NCBI GenBank assembly: GCA_963965975.1
Contig: OZ014414.1
Span: 310,001 to 374,000 of the forward strand
DNA length: 64,000 nucleotides
Source: Xestospongia bergquistia
Taxonomy: Eukaryota > Porifera > Demospongiae > Haplosclerida > Petrosiidae
Direction: 5' to 3'
The notes under the pieces were generated by a model. That model was not told the origin of the DNA, ran no database searches, and worked only from the letters and a program-made list of their open reading frames with translations. Shown one piece after another: positions 1 through 11,004 of this stretch. Positions within the stretch are counted from its first letter, which is position 1, and each line of letters begins with the position of its first letter. A program made the translations under genes and the position numbers.

Positions 1-3000
1 TATTCCTTCAGGTGCAGATAGAGATAATCCATATTTCTCCCAATTAAAAAATTGAGGCTGACTACTCCCTCGGAGGAGAAAAAGAGTGTCTCCAGCTGGA
101 ATAACACCTCTAAGATTGCCTATAACATAAAATAATATAATTGATTAGAAGAAGGTATATATATGAATATACATAAATAGTCTATTGTTATACCTTCCAT
201 TTGATTGAGATATGATGCCAAATCTTCATGTCTCATTTGTCTCATTTCTATATACATTAAACAGATATAGTATACACAGAACTTCATAATAAAAATGAGT
301 AACAATTATCTACTAATATATCAGTTACCTTTCAAACTTTGCTTTAATTCTTCAATCTGTTTATCTCTTTCTCTTAATTGTAAAGTGAATGTGTTATGCT
401 CTGTATTTTGTTGATCAACAGACTCTTCAATAACTATTAAAAACTCATTAGTAATAAATGTCCTTTATAATATAATATACTGTTACTAGTAGATGACAAG
501 AAGATATCATGATCATCACCAAATGGATCTTCCTTCAATTCTGATAATTACACTAATAATCACAAGATTAATGTCATCTCTTAATGAACCTTTCTTTTCT
601 TTGTTAGATAGTGTGGACTCTTCTTCTCTAGTCTTTGTCTGTGTTTCGTCTAGTCCTTCATTAGTTAACAAATCCTGAGCCTTTGGTATGACTGCTAGAT
701 CTAATGCTAGTAAAATACCAAACAATGAGAAGTACTAATGTTATAATGATGCCAGTTACCTTTCAAAAGAACACTTTGTTGTAACTCCTCAATTAGTTTG
801 TCCCTCTCACTTGATTGTGTAGACTCTTCTTGTAAATGGTCTTCTATAGTAACTTAAGATATACAAGATCAAAGCATGATTAAAACAAATTAGATATAAT
901 ATACAATGTAATAATTGTTGTCATATACCTTCTCTTTCAGTCAGAAATGAAGAGAAATCTTCAATGTTGCTTTGTTTCATTTCTAGTAGAATGACAAATG
1001 ACACATATTTTCTAATACCAGTAATTAATTACCTTTCAAACTTTGCTTTAACTCCTCAATTTGTCTGTCTCTCTCTCTTAATTCTAATTTCAATGTCTTC
1101 TCATAATTGTTGTGTTCACTATTAGACACTGACAGTAATTCCTTCTCAGTAACTATGAAAACAACATATTAATAATTCATACATGTTTAATATACCTACT
1201 TTGAACAGCTGATAAATTTGACACTTCATTATAATTTTCAAGGTTACATTCTGTTAAGGTATCCTCAATTATTTTGTCAGTTAATTGTTTATGAACTTTT
1301 GGTATAAATGCTAGATCTAGTGACAATGTCATATAATGAGAATGACAATTATTGATTAATACCATAATTAATTACCTTTCAAACTCTGTTTTAACTCCTC
1401 AATCTGTTTCTCTTTCTCTCTTAGCTGTAAAGTCAATGATGTGACAATTTCCTGTAGAGTATCTAGCTCTCTTTCTCTCTCAGCCGACACTGACAATAAC
1501 TCTTTCTCAGTAGCTATGACGATAATAGTGTACATACATATAACAAATGTATAATGACTCACTTTCCTTTCTTTTGATAGTATTTGTCAACTGTTCCATC
1601 TGAACAATTTTTGCTCTATTCATTTTAGTACTTGTCTCTAACAATTGCTTCAACTTAGACTCTATATACAAGAGAGAACAAGACAATATACAACATGTGT
1701 TGTTATGAACTCACCTTTACTTTCTGTGACACTAGACATTTCTAGTATTTTCTTTTTAAGTGTGTCTAGTTCCTCTTCAAGAGCTATAAAGAGAGATGTA
1801 TTTATTATTGGTATAAAATGTTAAAAGTATAATAAATTTATTATTATATTAGATATAATACTGTATATTACTGTGGACTCTTCTTGACTAGACTTATGAA
1901 CTCCTTAACAATTATCTACTAATATCAGTTACCTTTCAAACTTTGCTTTAACTCCTCAATCTGTTTGTCTCTCTCTCTTAATTGTAATGTCAATGTTGTT
2001 ATTGTTTCTTGTAGTGTCTCTGTCTCTCTTTGTCTCTCAACAGACACTGACAATAACTCCTTCTCAAAGACTATAAAGAATATTCCATTAACACAATATC
2101 ATGTGTACATTATTAATGCCTCACCTTCTTTTTCTTTGATAGTATTTGTTAACTGTTCTATCTGTAAAATCTTTGCTCTGTTCATTTCAGTTCTTGTTTC
2201 TAACAGTTGTTTCAACTCAGACTCTATATACAAGAGAGAACAAGACAATATACAACATGTGTTGTTATGAACTCACCTTTACTTTCTGTGACACTAGATA
2301 TTTCTAGTATTTTCATTTTGTGTCCCTGTAGCTCCTCTTCAAGAGCTATTATAGAGTGACACATTATTTATAATATATTATAGATTTATCATTCTATCAT
2401 AGTTTCATTTAGTATAACTCTGTAGTAGTAGCTACATGTACATGTAAATTAAGTAAGGAAACTATGTGACTTAGCAGCTTTTGAAATGAAGACAAAAGTT
2501 CATGCACAACCAATTTTTTAGGAACAATGTCTTTAAAAACAGTGCTCCCATGTTATCGTGACCTGGTATAACATATGAAGAACATCAAGAAAAGAAAGCC
2601 AATGAAAGGGAAAGCTATTTTATAACAAATAGTAAGTCATTTGTTAGCTAGACTAAATAAACAAAATAATATATTATACATTCATTAATTACAAATAATG
2701 GAATTACTTTCAATAAACATAGTACAAACTGTATGTTAGTTGAACTGACAAACTACACTTGTCTTGTGAAGTAGTTAAAAAATTACCTTCTTTTGTTGAT
2801 ACCAAATCATCAATCTCTCTTTGTTTCTGTTGTAACACTACCTTCAATTCCTCATTAGTAGCTACGATCAATAAAATATTATAAATATTTTTTATTGACT
2901 GTTATAGAAGATTCTATACATCAAAACACTTTGGTTAACTTACACTCAAGGGCAAAGATCAGTGTATTAATGTATTATGGTACACTTAATTACTATAGTA

Positions 3001-5950
3001 TAGTATTTATCATAGATACACTGTCAAGTATGACAGCATATTGGACAGTTAATACATGATTGTTTATATTAACTATAAGTAATTTTGATTGGCCACTTCT
3101 GATTGCAGCAAACTATCACTTAAAGAGGGAATTTAGCAATGTCATATTATTATGAGACAACAATATGTATGAAGGATTGAAGTATTTTTAAGATAGTTGT
3201 TGTATTAATGCAGAGTGCAGATTATCCAGCCATATTAGACAGTTAGTTATCTAATAATACATATATACATTTACATATATATATATATATATATATATAT
3301 AAGTATGTATGTATGTATATGTACTGGGAACATACATATGACCTTTGTTTACAGCAATATAGTAAGTATATGAATATGGCCTGGCACTTGACTACTTTAA
3401 AGAACATTACATTAAGGACATGAATAGACACTATTGAAATAAATACATTCTTCTTCTCATGTTATGGGAACAATTTTCCCAATAGAGCTAACCTTCATTA
3501 CTTCTGACTTCTAATTTCGTTGCCTTATCAAATCTTTCTCCATATATGGTCTTAACTTGTACAGACTTAGCCATGTCTTCAAATGCTTTTGCTAACAAAC
3601 CTGTAATATGTCTAAGTCTGTATTTGTCAGTCTCCCACTCCAGCACAAACTCAATAGTTTCACAAGTGAGATTATGAGAAAATGAAGCTATCTTGAAGCT
3701 CTGTTTAAGGCATATATCAGTTTTGATCTTCTCACAAAACTTATCAACAGCTGTCTTGAATTCTGTAATGTATGGTTTAGCCCCTGTGATGTTGTAGTGA
3801 TCAACAATAGCCTCCAAACAGCAGATGTTAGTAATGGTACAATTGTCTTGTACAAGCTCCATAACATCATCAAATGATTTAGCCAAAGATATTTTAGGTC
3901 TCAGCTCTTGAAAACATCTCTGAAAATATGCTTTGAGATTTTTCAGTGAAGGAATACCAGCTTCAATGAGAGGTGAAACTGCTTTAATGAGACTTCCAAA
4001 AGTCATTATCATCTGATCAAAATCATATTGATAGGTACGTTGAAGATTGACTCGGGAAGGAAATGTTTTTTCTATGAAAGTGATAATGAAAATAATATTA
4101 TATAATATTATTTACCATATTCCTTGAGTATATCTTTATCAACAGGTACTGTTTGTTCAGATTTTAACAAGACATTTGCAAAAACTTTTAATTTGTTTGG
4201 GTCTTCATACACTGTAGTACACAGTGCTCTCAATGGACCTTCTCCTATTACACCTCCCAATCTACTGACTTTATCTAATGTTTCCTTAGAGATCACTCTC
4301 TCATCATATAACATGTTAACAATACCCACAGGAAGAGTAAGTGGTGAGAACCTATCAGAGTATTTCCGAAACATTTGAGCTGGCGTGGATAAAAGTTCAA
4401 AATAAATAATAAATATTAATATTATATATGTACTATTAACATTAATATATACCTGTATTCAAATCAGGTTTTTCATGTTTTAGTTCTAATTCCTCTTTCT
4501 TAACATCTTGTTTTCTCTTTCTTGAACTTGGTATGTCAATGTCCTCTATTAATTATTAATTTATATTTTTATTAGATCTAATAAACACAATGTTCTAATT
4601 ACCTCTATTTAAGTGTTCATGTATTTCAGTAGCTTTCTTGATATTATTAACAAAAGGACTCTTAATAGCATCAGTCACTGTTTCCCAGGTAACAAGATGT
4701 GACTCAGTAGTAGTTAACCAGCTCTCAATGACTTGGTCAAGTTTGTAACTATTACTTAACTGACTACTTCTTAAACCATTTAAAACACTCTGAGAAACCA
4801 TTAATGATACTCCAATCTCATACCAATTGTCAGCAATATCAGCTAATAAATTGAGTAATTCATGTTTAGTAGGAGCCCTCCTCAAGAGATCTGAAATATT
4901 GAAATGAAGTAAGATATTAAAAGGACTATAAGTTATATCAAGTCTCATATCTTACATAGTTCTTGAGTTTGAGGCAGTATGTGTGTATGAGATTGAAAAA
5001 TAGTACTTGCTTCAGTACGTGGGATATCCATTCCTATAATAAGAACAGTACACAATCCATTAACAAAATATAATATTCTATTTACCTCTAGTTAAATACT
5101 CATGTATTTCAGTAGCTTTCTTGATATTATTAACAAAAGGACTCTTAATAGCATCAGTCACTGTTTCCCAGGTAACAAGATGTGACTCAGTAGTAGTTAA
5201 CCAGATCCCAATGACTTGATCAAGTTTGTAACTATTACTTAACTGACTACTTCTTAAACCATTTAAAACACTCTGAGAAACCATTAATGATACTCCAATC
5301 TCATACCAATTGTCAGCAATATCAGCTAATAAATTGAGTAATTCATGTTTAATAGGAGCCCTCCTCAAGAGATCTGAAATATTGAAATGAAGTAAGATAT
5401 TAAAAGGACTATCAGTTATATCAAGTCTCATATCTTACATAGTTCTTGAGTTTGAGGCAGTATGTGTGTATGAGATTGAAAAATAGTACTTGCTTCAGTA
5501 CGTGGGATATCTATTCCTATAATAAGAACAGTACACAATTCATTAACAAACTAATAATATAACATTAATAACATGATGTACATGTAAAAGGTTATTGTAC
5601 TTACTAGTAGGAAGACTACTAGTTTTTCTCAATGTTTGCTCATACTCATGGGCAACAGTGATTTCTTCCTTCCTCAAAGCGTTTATCACTTGTCTTCTAG
5701 TAGCATCAGGCTTGGTATCTAACCACAACTCAAACATTTTTGTTGTTTTGTATATGGAGTCATCTGGTAGCTTGTGAATATCTTCCAACTTCTTAGAGTT
5801 CAGTTTCAACTGAATTCCCAAGTGATACCATTTACTACCAATATGAATGTGTTCACATAATTCATCAAGTGTTGGTTTCTCTTCCAGAATTTCCTCAAAA
5901 GATAGTATTCTTGTAGCCATTGGTTCTTTGTCACACAATGCCACACTCAA
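1..5950 (-). CDS. Gene A: multi-Death / CARD-like / coiled-coil / ZU5 protein (3' end outside window)
   Basis: Partial gene whose 3' end lies beyond the left edge. Exons in coding order: 5605-5950 (Death), 5439-5516, 5086-5373 (Death), 4956-5033, 4603-4890 (Death), 4453-4545 (basic RKRK linker), 4116-4379 (CARD-like), 3493-4071 (unnamed domain shared with gene C), then coiled-coil exons 2787-2861, 2277-2345, 2125-2223, 1933-2070, 1715-1783, 1563-1661, 1376-1513, 1248-1316, 1033-1152, 929-982, 760-843, 590-706, 487-540, 329-433, 194-247, and the ZU5 start at 1-119. All junctions are phase 1 and in frame. ATGs at 5950 and 5920 both fit; the second opens the Death helix. Death and ZU5 domains occur together in UNC5, PIDD and ankyrin proteins, so an adaptor or sensor role in cell death or immunity is inferred, not shown. 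The unnamed domain is about 45 residues shorter than in gene C. The order of domains is secure; individual small coiled-coil exons are less so. Confidence 0.75.
1376..2345 (-). repeat. Tandem duplication of a three-exon coiled-coil cassette, offset about 560 bp
   Basis: Exons 2277-2345, 2125-2223 and 1933-2070 are matched in order by 1715-1783, 1563-1661 and 1376-1513. Shared signatures are SSVTESK, MNRAKI, and the end IEELKQSLK. The same terminal exon type recurs singly at 1033-1152 and 329-433, and in genes B and C at 9825-9932 and 12747-12884. Each exon is a multiple of three long and phase 1-1. Confidence 0.88.
4603..5516 (-). repeat. Tandem duplication of a two-exon Death-domain unit, offset 483 bp
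   Basis: The exon pair 5439-5516 plus 5086-5373 is repeated at 4956-5033 plus 4603-4890. Introns and flanks are also nearly identical. The two Death domains differ at only a few positions (for example API versus APT, VIGIW versus VIESW, YLTRG versus HLNRG). The copy is recent and in frame, since both exons are phase 1 at each end, so it adds a whole extra Death domain. Confidence 0.92.
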
Positions 5951-6234
5951 GATCTTAAGTGATAAGCATATTACGTTACTAAATAAAGTTTATTACCTTT
6001 ATAGAATTCACTAAACTATCCCCTCAAATGATGATTTCTGGCAGCCATCGTCAAAATTGAGGCTGACACACCCAAGATTTGGGCGAGGTCAAGTATTTAT
6101 TAAAATGGTTCATGAGGAGATAATTTATTTAAGAATTTTATGCTTGTATTAATTAACCAATGATGATCTGTTGTGAGTCAATCTGATCAATACTCCTATA
6201 ATAATATATTAATATTAATTGATATTGTAATAAC
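5951..6234. other. Upstream flank of gene A
   Basis: AT-rich stretch between the gene A start and the decayed BCAS2 exon. No open frame with family resemblance was seen. It presumably holds the gene A promoter, but no specific element could be assigned. Confidence 0.4.
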
Positions 6235-6385
6235 TAATAACCCTTCTTTAGTTTGTGATCGAAGATAGTCAACTTCGAATTCTTTTTATAATTTGAGACA
6301 TTCTTTTTCAATTTCAAAATTTTTATAAACTAAAGTAGTTTAACTAAATAAAATAAAACAAAGTATGCTATTATAACAATAACAA
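6235..6385 (-). pseudogene. Decayed copy of the last BCAS2 exon
   Basis: The minus strand closely matches the last exon of the intact BCAS2 gene at 16262-16388, including the stretch encoding [12 protein letters not shown], but it carries small insertions and has no preceding BCAS2 exons. Similarity fades just beyond the position of the splice acceptor. It sits upstream of gene A exactly as the true BCAS2 exon sits upstream of gene C. It is therefore a passenger of the cluster duplication, and marks its right-hand breakpoint within BCAS2. Confidence 0.85.
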
Positions 6386-7005
6386 ATCCACTTATAATCC
6401 ATTCATTCTACCAAATCTCTGTTAAAAACCAATTTCACTGAGATAGCAAAGTTTTAAATGAATTACTCACTTCTTTTATCTCAATTGAATAAAAATAGCA
6501 CTTACTCAACATATAACTTAATAAAATTAATATACAACAAGAATCTACTATTATTAGTTATTAATAAATCATTAGTTTTAATAACTTGTGCATGTTAGAA
6601 CTTGTTCTGTAACTGATATAGATGTAACTGACTCATACAAACATATTGGTCTAATTTACTACAATCATAATACAACAACACTTTATTAACAGAAATACTG
6701 GAGAGTTCAAAATATGTTAGCATCAGGTTTATGTATACTGTCACTGTAAATCTGGAAGCCTAGGACATAAACAAACTTCCTTTGGTGACTTATAATAACA
6801 AGAATAAAGTTTGTAATAAAATATATAATAATTATCGTAATAAATTATGTGTAATTCTAAAATGTTGATAATGTTGTAAACATATTGGACACTAGAAAAT
6901 CAATGTCAGACATAGACTATACTTACCTTATCATAACACACTAAATGTATGTACTAGTACAAATAACTGTTTGTCAAATGGGAATTAAAGATTTTTCACT
7001 TACTA

Positions 7006-7235
7006 TGAGACAACCTTGATTTCTTTTCATACTCATGGGCAACAGTGTTTTTTTTAATGACTTCCTTTCTCAAATGCTCTAAACTTCTTTTCTGGTAGCA
7101 TGATGGTTGATACAGTTTAAAATATTTTTAATGTTCCTAACTGGTATTATTTGCCACCAATATGAATATATTCACAGATTCATGAAGAACCGGTTTCTCC
7201 TCCAATATATCATCTCTTCTTCCAACCATATTGAA
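7006..7235 (-). pseudogene. Relic of a Death-domain first exon
   Basis: The segment aligns base by base with parts of gene A exon 1 (5605-5950), for example the stretch for the end of the Death domain near 7030-7080 and the start near 7150-7235. It has lost roughly 80 bases in the middle and gained a T-run insertion near 7053. The reading frame is broken. It is probably the remains of a third cluster member. The surrounding 6386-7005 and 7236-7584 show no recognisable gene. Confidence 0.75.
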
Positions 7236-7584
7236 AGCTAACAAAACCATAAACATTACTGTTCCCTTTGGGTGGAGTTACATATATACATACTAACACA
7301 CTCATGTTAAGGAAATTCATAAACCACATCAAGAGATATAAAGCCAAGCCATTATCTGTACATACTTCCCTTCACTCTAAATATATAATGTTAATTATAT
7401 TATAAAAATAGAATAAAGTCTGTAACAAATTGCAAGTTGCAGTTTATTACCCTATCATATGAAGTTCATGACTGAATAGAATTTTATAATATAAGAACAT
7501 TAGAATACATGTCTGGACAATTTTTTGTATAGTCATCACCAATTAACATTTTATAATAATACACAATTGTTACATATTAACTGA

Positions 7585-10354
7585 TTACTCAATATTAAAT
7601 TCCAAATTCATACTCAGTACTCTTTCTATATTAGTAGTCCATTCTTGAGCTATTTTATTAGCAGCTCTTTGAAATGGACCACCTTGTTGAGCTAAAATAC
7701 GTAAAAACAATTTACAATATTCTACTAATTCCTGACAATCACTAATAAACTCCATGCCTAATGTAAATTCATTCATAACTTTCAATACATTTAGTTCATT
7801 TAGGGTGGTTTGTGACACTAAACCAACTGAAAACATATCTGTAGCAATTTGTTGTAAAGATTCTCTCAACAAAATGTCTAATTTTGAGTACCACCGTTTA
7901 AGAACTTTCTGTATCTCTTTTTTAACTTTTTCAACATCACCAGTTGACTGTACATCTTCTGGATAATGCACACATGAACAGATCTATATGTAAAACGTTT
8001 CCCTTACTTTTCACAGACATTGAAACAGCGCTTGCTAAAGGCCTAAGAGATCGAATAATGCATATCTTGTACTGTGGTTCAATTCCTAATACTGGAACTT
8101 CATAATAGAGTACCTCTTCTGTATCAAGTTTTTGATCTGCAAACACATCCACCAAACAAGATGGAGGCTGAGGATAATTGGCACTTCCAAATTTGTAAAT
8201 AGAGGTATAAAATAACTGAAAAAAGAAAAATGACTAAATATCAATATCAAAACTTGTTTTGTAAATTATTAATGTTCTACTAGCAGCTGTTTACTAAAAA
8301 AGAAACTTTCTCACCTTGGCAGGTTTTATTTGAGGCAAGACTCTCCACCCTTGTGGAGCTCTCTGACTGAAGTCAAATTCAATGCAATCTTGTAACAGTT
8401 TTAAATCATTCAGTGCCTGACCTTCCTCAGCATTAGGATGTTTTAATTCTATGTACTAAAATAATTACATTAAATATTTAATGTATTAATACACAATAAC
8501 ATTACTTGTAAAAGTGCATTGAGATGTCTCACAACTGTTAACATCACCTGCCAATGTAACATAGTTCTGTCTTCATAGTAAACTTTACAGAAATAAAGAA
8601 TGTCAGCCTTTTTATCAGATTTAGTAGCAGCTGAAATGTACAATAGTTAATGAAGGTTACTAATGTTATGTACCCTTTGGTGATGTACCAATTATTTTTA
8701 ATGGTTTAGGACAGACTTCATCACTTTCCACATTTCCTTCATTCTTTATAAAATTGCAAGTCCTTGGAAGTGGCTTAGCACGAACTTTGTCTTGTACAAT
8801 TTCTGATTCTAGATATAAAATATTAATACACATGAAAAGACAGCACATGTTATAATTTTAGTCTTAATCAACTATAATATTTGTTTTTTTAATTATTCTT
8901 CAAGTATTAATTGAATTCTCACCCTCTTGTGTTGTAATAACTTCTTGTTCTTCCTCTCCTACTCTCTGACCAACTAACTGATGTTGATTTCCTTCTGTCT
9001 GACTCTGAGGCTTTTCTCCTACACTTTCATCATGTTCTCCACATCTGTCTCCTTCTCCTCCTCCTTCTTGTTCTTCACCATTCCCTAGGTTTTCATTCTC
9101 CTGTGGACTACCATCTTCCTCATCTGATGTGCTGTCTTCTTCACTATATGTGTTATCTTCCATAGAAATACCAAACAGACTAAAGTTAGTATGAGAAATG
9201 GAGCCATATTGGCTTTCTGTAGTAAAATGACCTCCTGAAAGAACTTCAAACTGATAGGGAGGTATCCCATTATTGAGTGGCGCTCTCATAAACTGAAGAG
9301 AATTACATTGTTCTGGTGTTTCCAGTGCTACACAATGTTGTATATTGATAGTGAGTGGTTTTAGTAGTGGCTTTGAAATAGAAATTACATAAACAGCACT
9401 GACAAGCTCACTGCCTTTAGGGAATTCAAATTCTCCTCCAGCAAGAGCTGTGATAGCCACTTCACAAGTCTCTGATGGAGGTAGTATTCCTTCAGGTGCA
9501 GATAGAGATAATCCATATTTCTCCCAGTTAAAATTTTGAGGCTGACTACTCCCTCGGAGTAGAAAAATAGTGTCTCCAGCTGGAATAACACCTCTAAGAT
9601 TGCCTATAACATAAAATTATATAATTGATTAGAAAAAAGTATATACATGAATATACATAAAATAATATTTTGTCCATTTGTTATACCTTCCATTTGATTC
9701 AGATATGATGCTAAATTTTCAAGTTTCATTTGTCTCATTTCTAAGTAAAAATAGTAAACAGATATAGTATACATAGAACTTCATATAAGAAAATAAGTAA
9801 AAATTATCTACTAGCATCTGCTACCTTTCAAACTTTGCTTTAACTCCTTAATTTGTTTGTCTCTCTCTCTTAGCTGTGAAGTGAATGTGTCATGCTCTGT
9901 ATTTTGTTGTTGTTCAACAGACTCTTCAGTAACTATTAAAAACTCATTAGTAATAAATACACTTTATAATACAACCTACATTTACTAATAGATGACAAGG
10001 AGGTATCACGATTGTGATCATCCTCTAACTGATCTTTCAACTCTGACATACACAAGTAATCACAAGACTAATGTCATCTCTTAATATACCTATATTTTTG
10101 CTGTTAGATAGTGTGGATTCTTTTTCTCCAGTCTTTATTTGTGTTTGCTCATTTCCTTCATCAGTTAACAAATCCTTAATCTTTGGTATGACTGCTAGAT
10201 CTAATGCTAATAACAATACCATATAATGAGAAGTACTAATGTTATAATGATACCAGTTACCTTTCAAAAGAATGCTTTGTTGTAGATCCTCAATTACTTT
10301 GTCTCTCTTACTTGATTGTGTAGACTCTTTTTCTTGTAAATAGCCAGCATTCAT
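7585..10354 (-). CDS. Gene B: coiled-coil / ZU5 / UPA-like / death-fold protein
   Basis: Eleven exons, giving 697 residues in one frame: 10261-10354, 10090-10206, 9986-10042, 9825-9932, 9687-9740, 8923-9603, 8674-8808, 8506-8630, 8315-8455, 8008-8215, 7585-7958. The first five encode coiled coil, including an LDLAVIPK exon and an IKELKQSLK exon. Exon 6 encodes a ZU5 domain (about residues 145-280) followed by a long acidic, Glu-rich linker. Exons 7-10 encode a region in the place of UPA in ZU5-UPA-Death proteins. The last exon encodes a helical domain resembling death-fold C-termini. The 49-bp intron 7959-8007 is needed to join the frames. The start at 10354 is the first ATG after an upstream in-frame stop and lies beside an LTR-like sequence. 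Unlike gene A it lacks N-terminal Death and CARD exons, so it may be a 5'-truncated paralogue. Function unknown. Confidence 0.7.
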
Positions 10355-10419
10355 TTCTGCTCTAAATTTTGCTTCACAGACTTCAATTCCTCATCAATAG
10401 CTACACGTATGGAACAGAC

Positions 10420-10704
10420 TGAGTAAGGTTAGTCAAGAGACTTTCTTTAAGAAAAGGAACGCAATCAACTTTCTATGATACACATTACAAGACAGTCTTA
10501 AATAGTAAGAAACAATAAAAGACTATGCCAAGACAAGTAACAATAGTAGAGACAAAAGAAACAAAAAAAATATCCATTCACACATAAGAAAACTAACTCA
10601 TTGAACTGCTTATTAGCACGAATTAACACATTGAGGTTATAATTACACTAATTAACAGAATCTAGCCACAGTAAACACAAAATAAAATAAGATAGACCTT
10701 CACA
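10420..10704 (-). mobile_element. Possible LTR retrotransposon 3' end (LTR-like)
   Basis: Read on the minus strand, a short purine tract (revealed by ctccctcctcctt at 10705-10717) is followed at once by TGTGAAGG. A terminal CA can be placed at 10420, giving a 285-bp LTR-like segment. Just upstream, 10716-10904 holds an open frame ending right before the purine tract, as the end of a pol frame would. No second LTR or target duplication was found. The element would be a truncated remnant inserted between genes B and C. Confidence 0.35.
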
Positions 10705-11004
10705 CTCCCTCCTCCTTAAGAAATACCACCTTCTTTTGGAGTATCCTGATCTAAACATCTTGGTGATGCATCTGTCCACACCATAACATCCTCTCCATTG
10801 TCTTCAAACTCTTCACTATAACAATTATAAGTCGTAAGTTTGTTCCATTTCTGGAGCATATTAATATAAAATACTTTTAAGATTTTCCTTCTGTAAGAGA
10901 CCATTTGAGTGGTCAGTTTAAAGACAGCAAGAACTAAGCTCTTGAATACAATATAATTTGAAGAAAATTAAAATAATTATTGAAAGGAGAAAGATTAACA
11001 AAAA
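10705..11004 (-). other. Intergenic segment with a 62-codon open frame
   Basis: Between the LTR-like sequence and the gene C stop. The open frame 10716-10904 contains the acidic stretch EEFEDNGEDVMVWTDASPR. I could not assign it to a family. It may be the C-terminus of a decayed retroelement polyprotein. No conserved host gene is visible. Confidence 0.3.
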
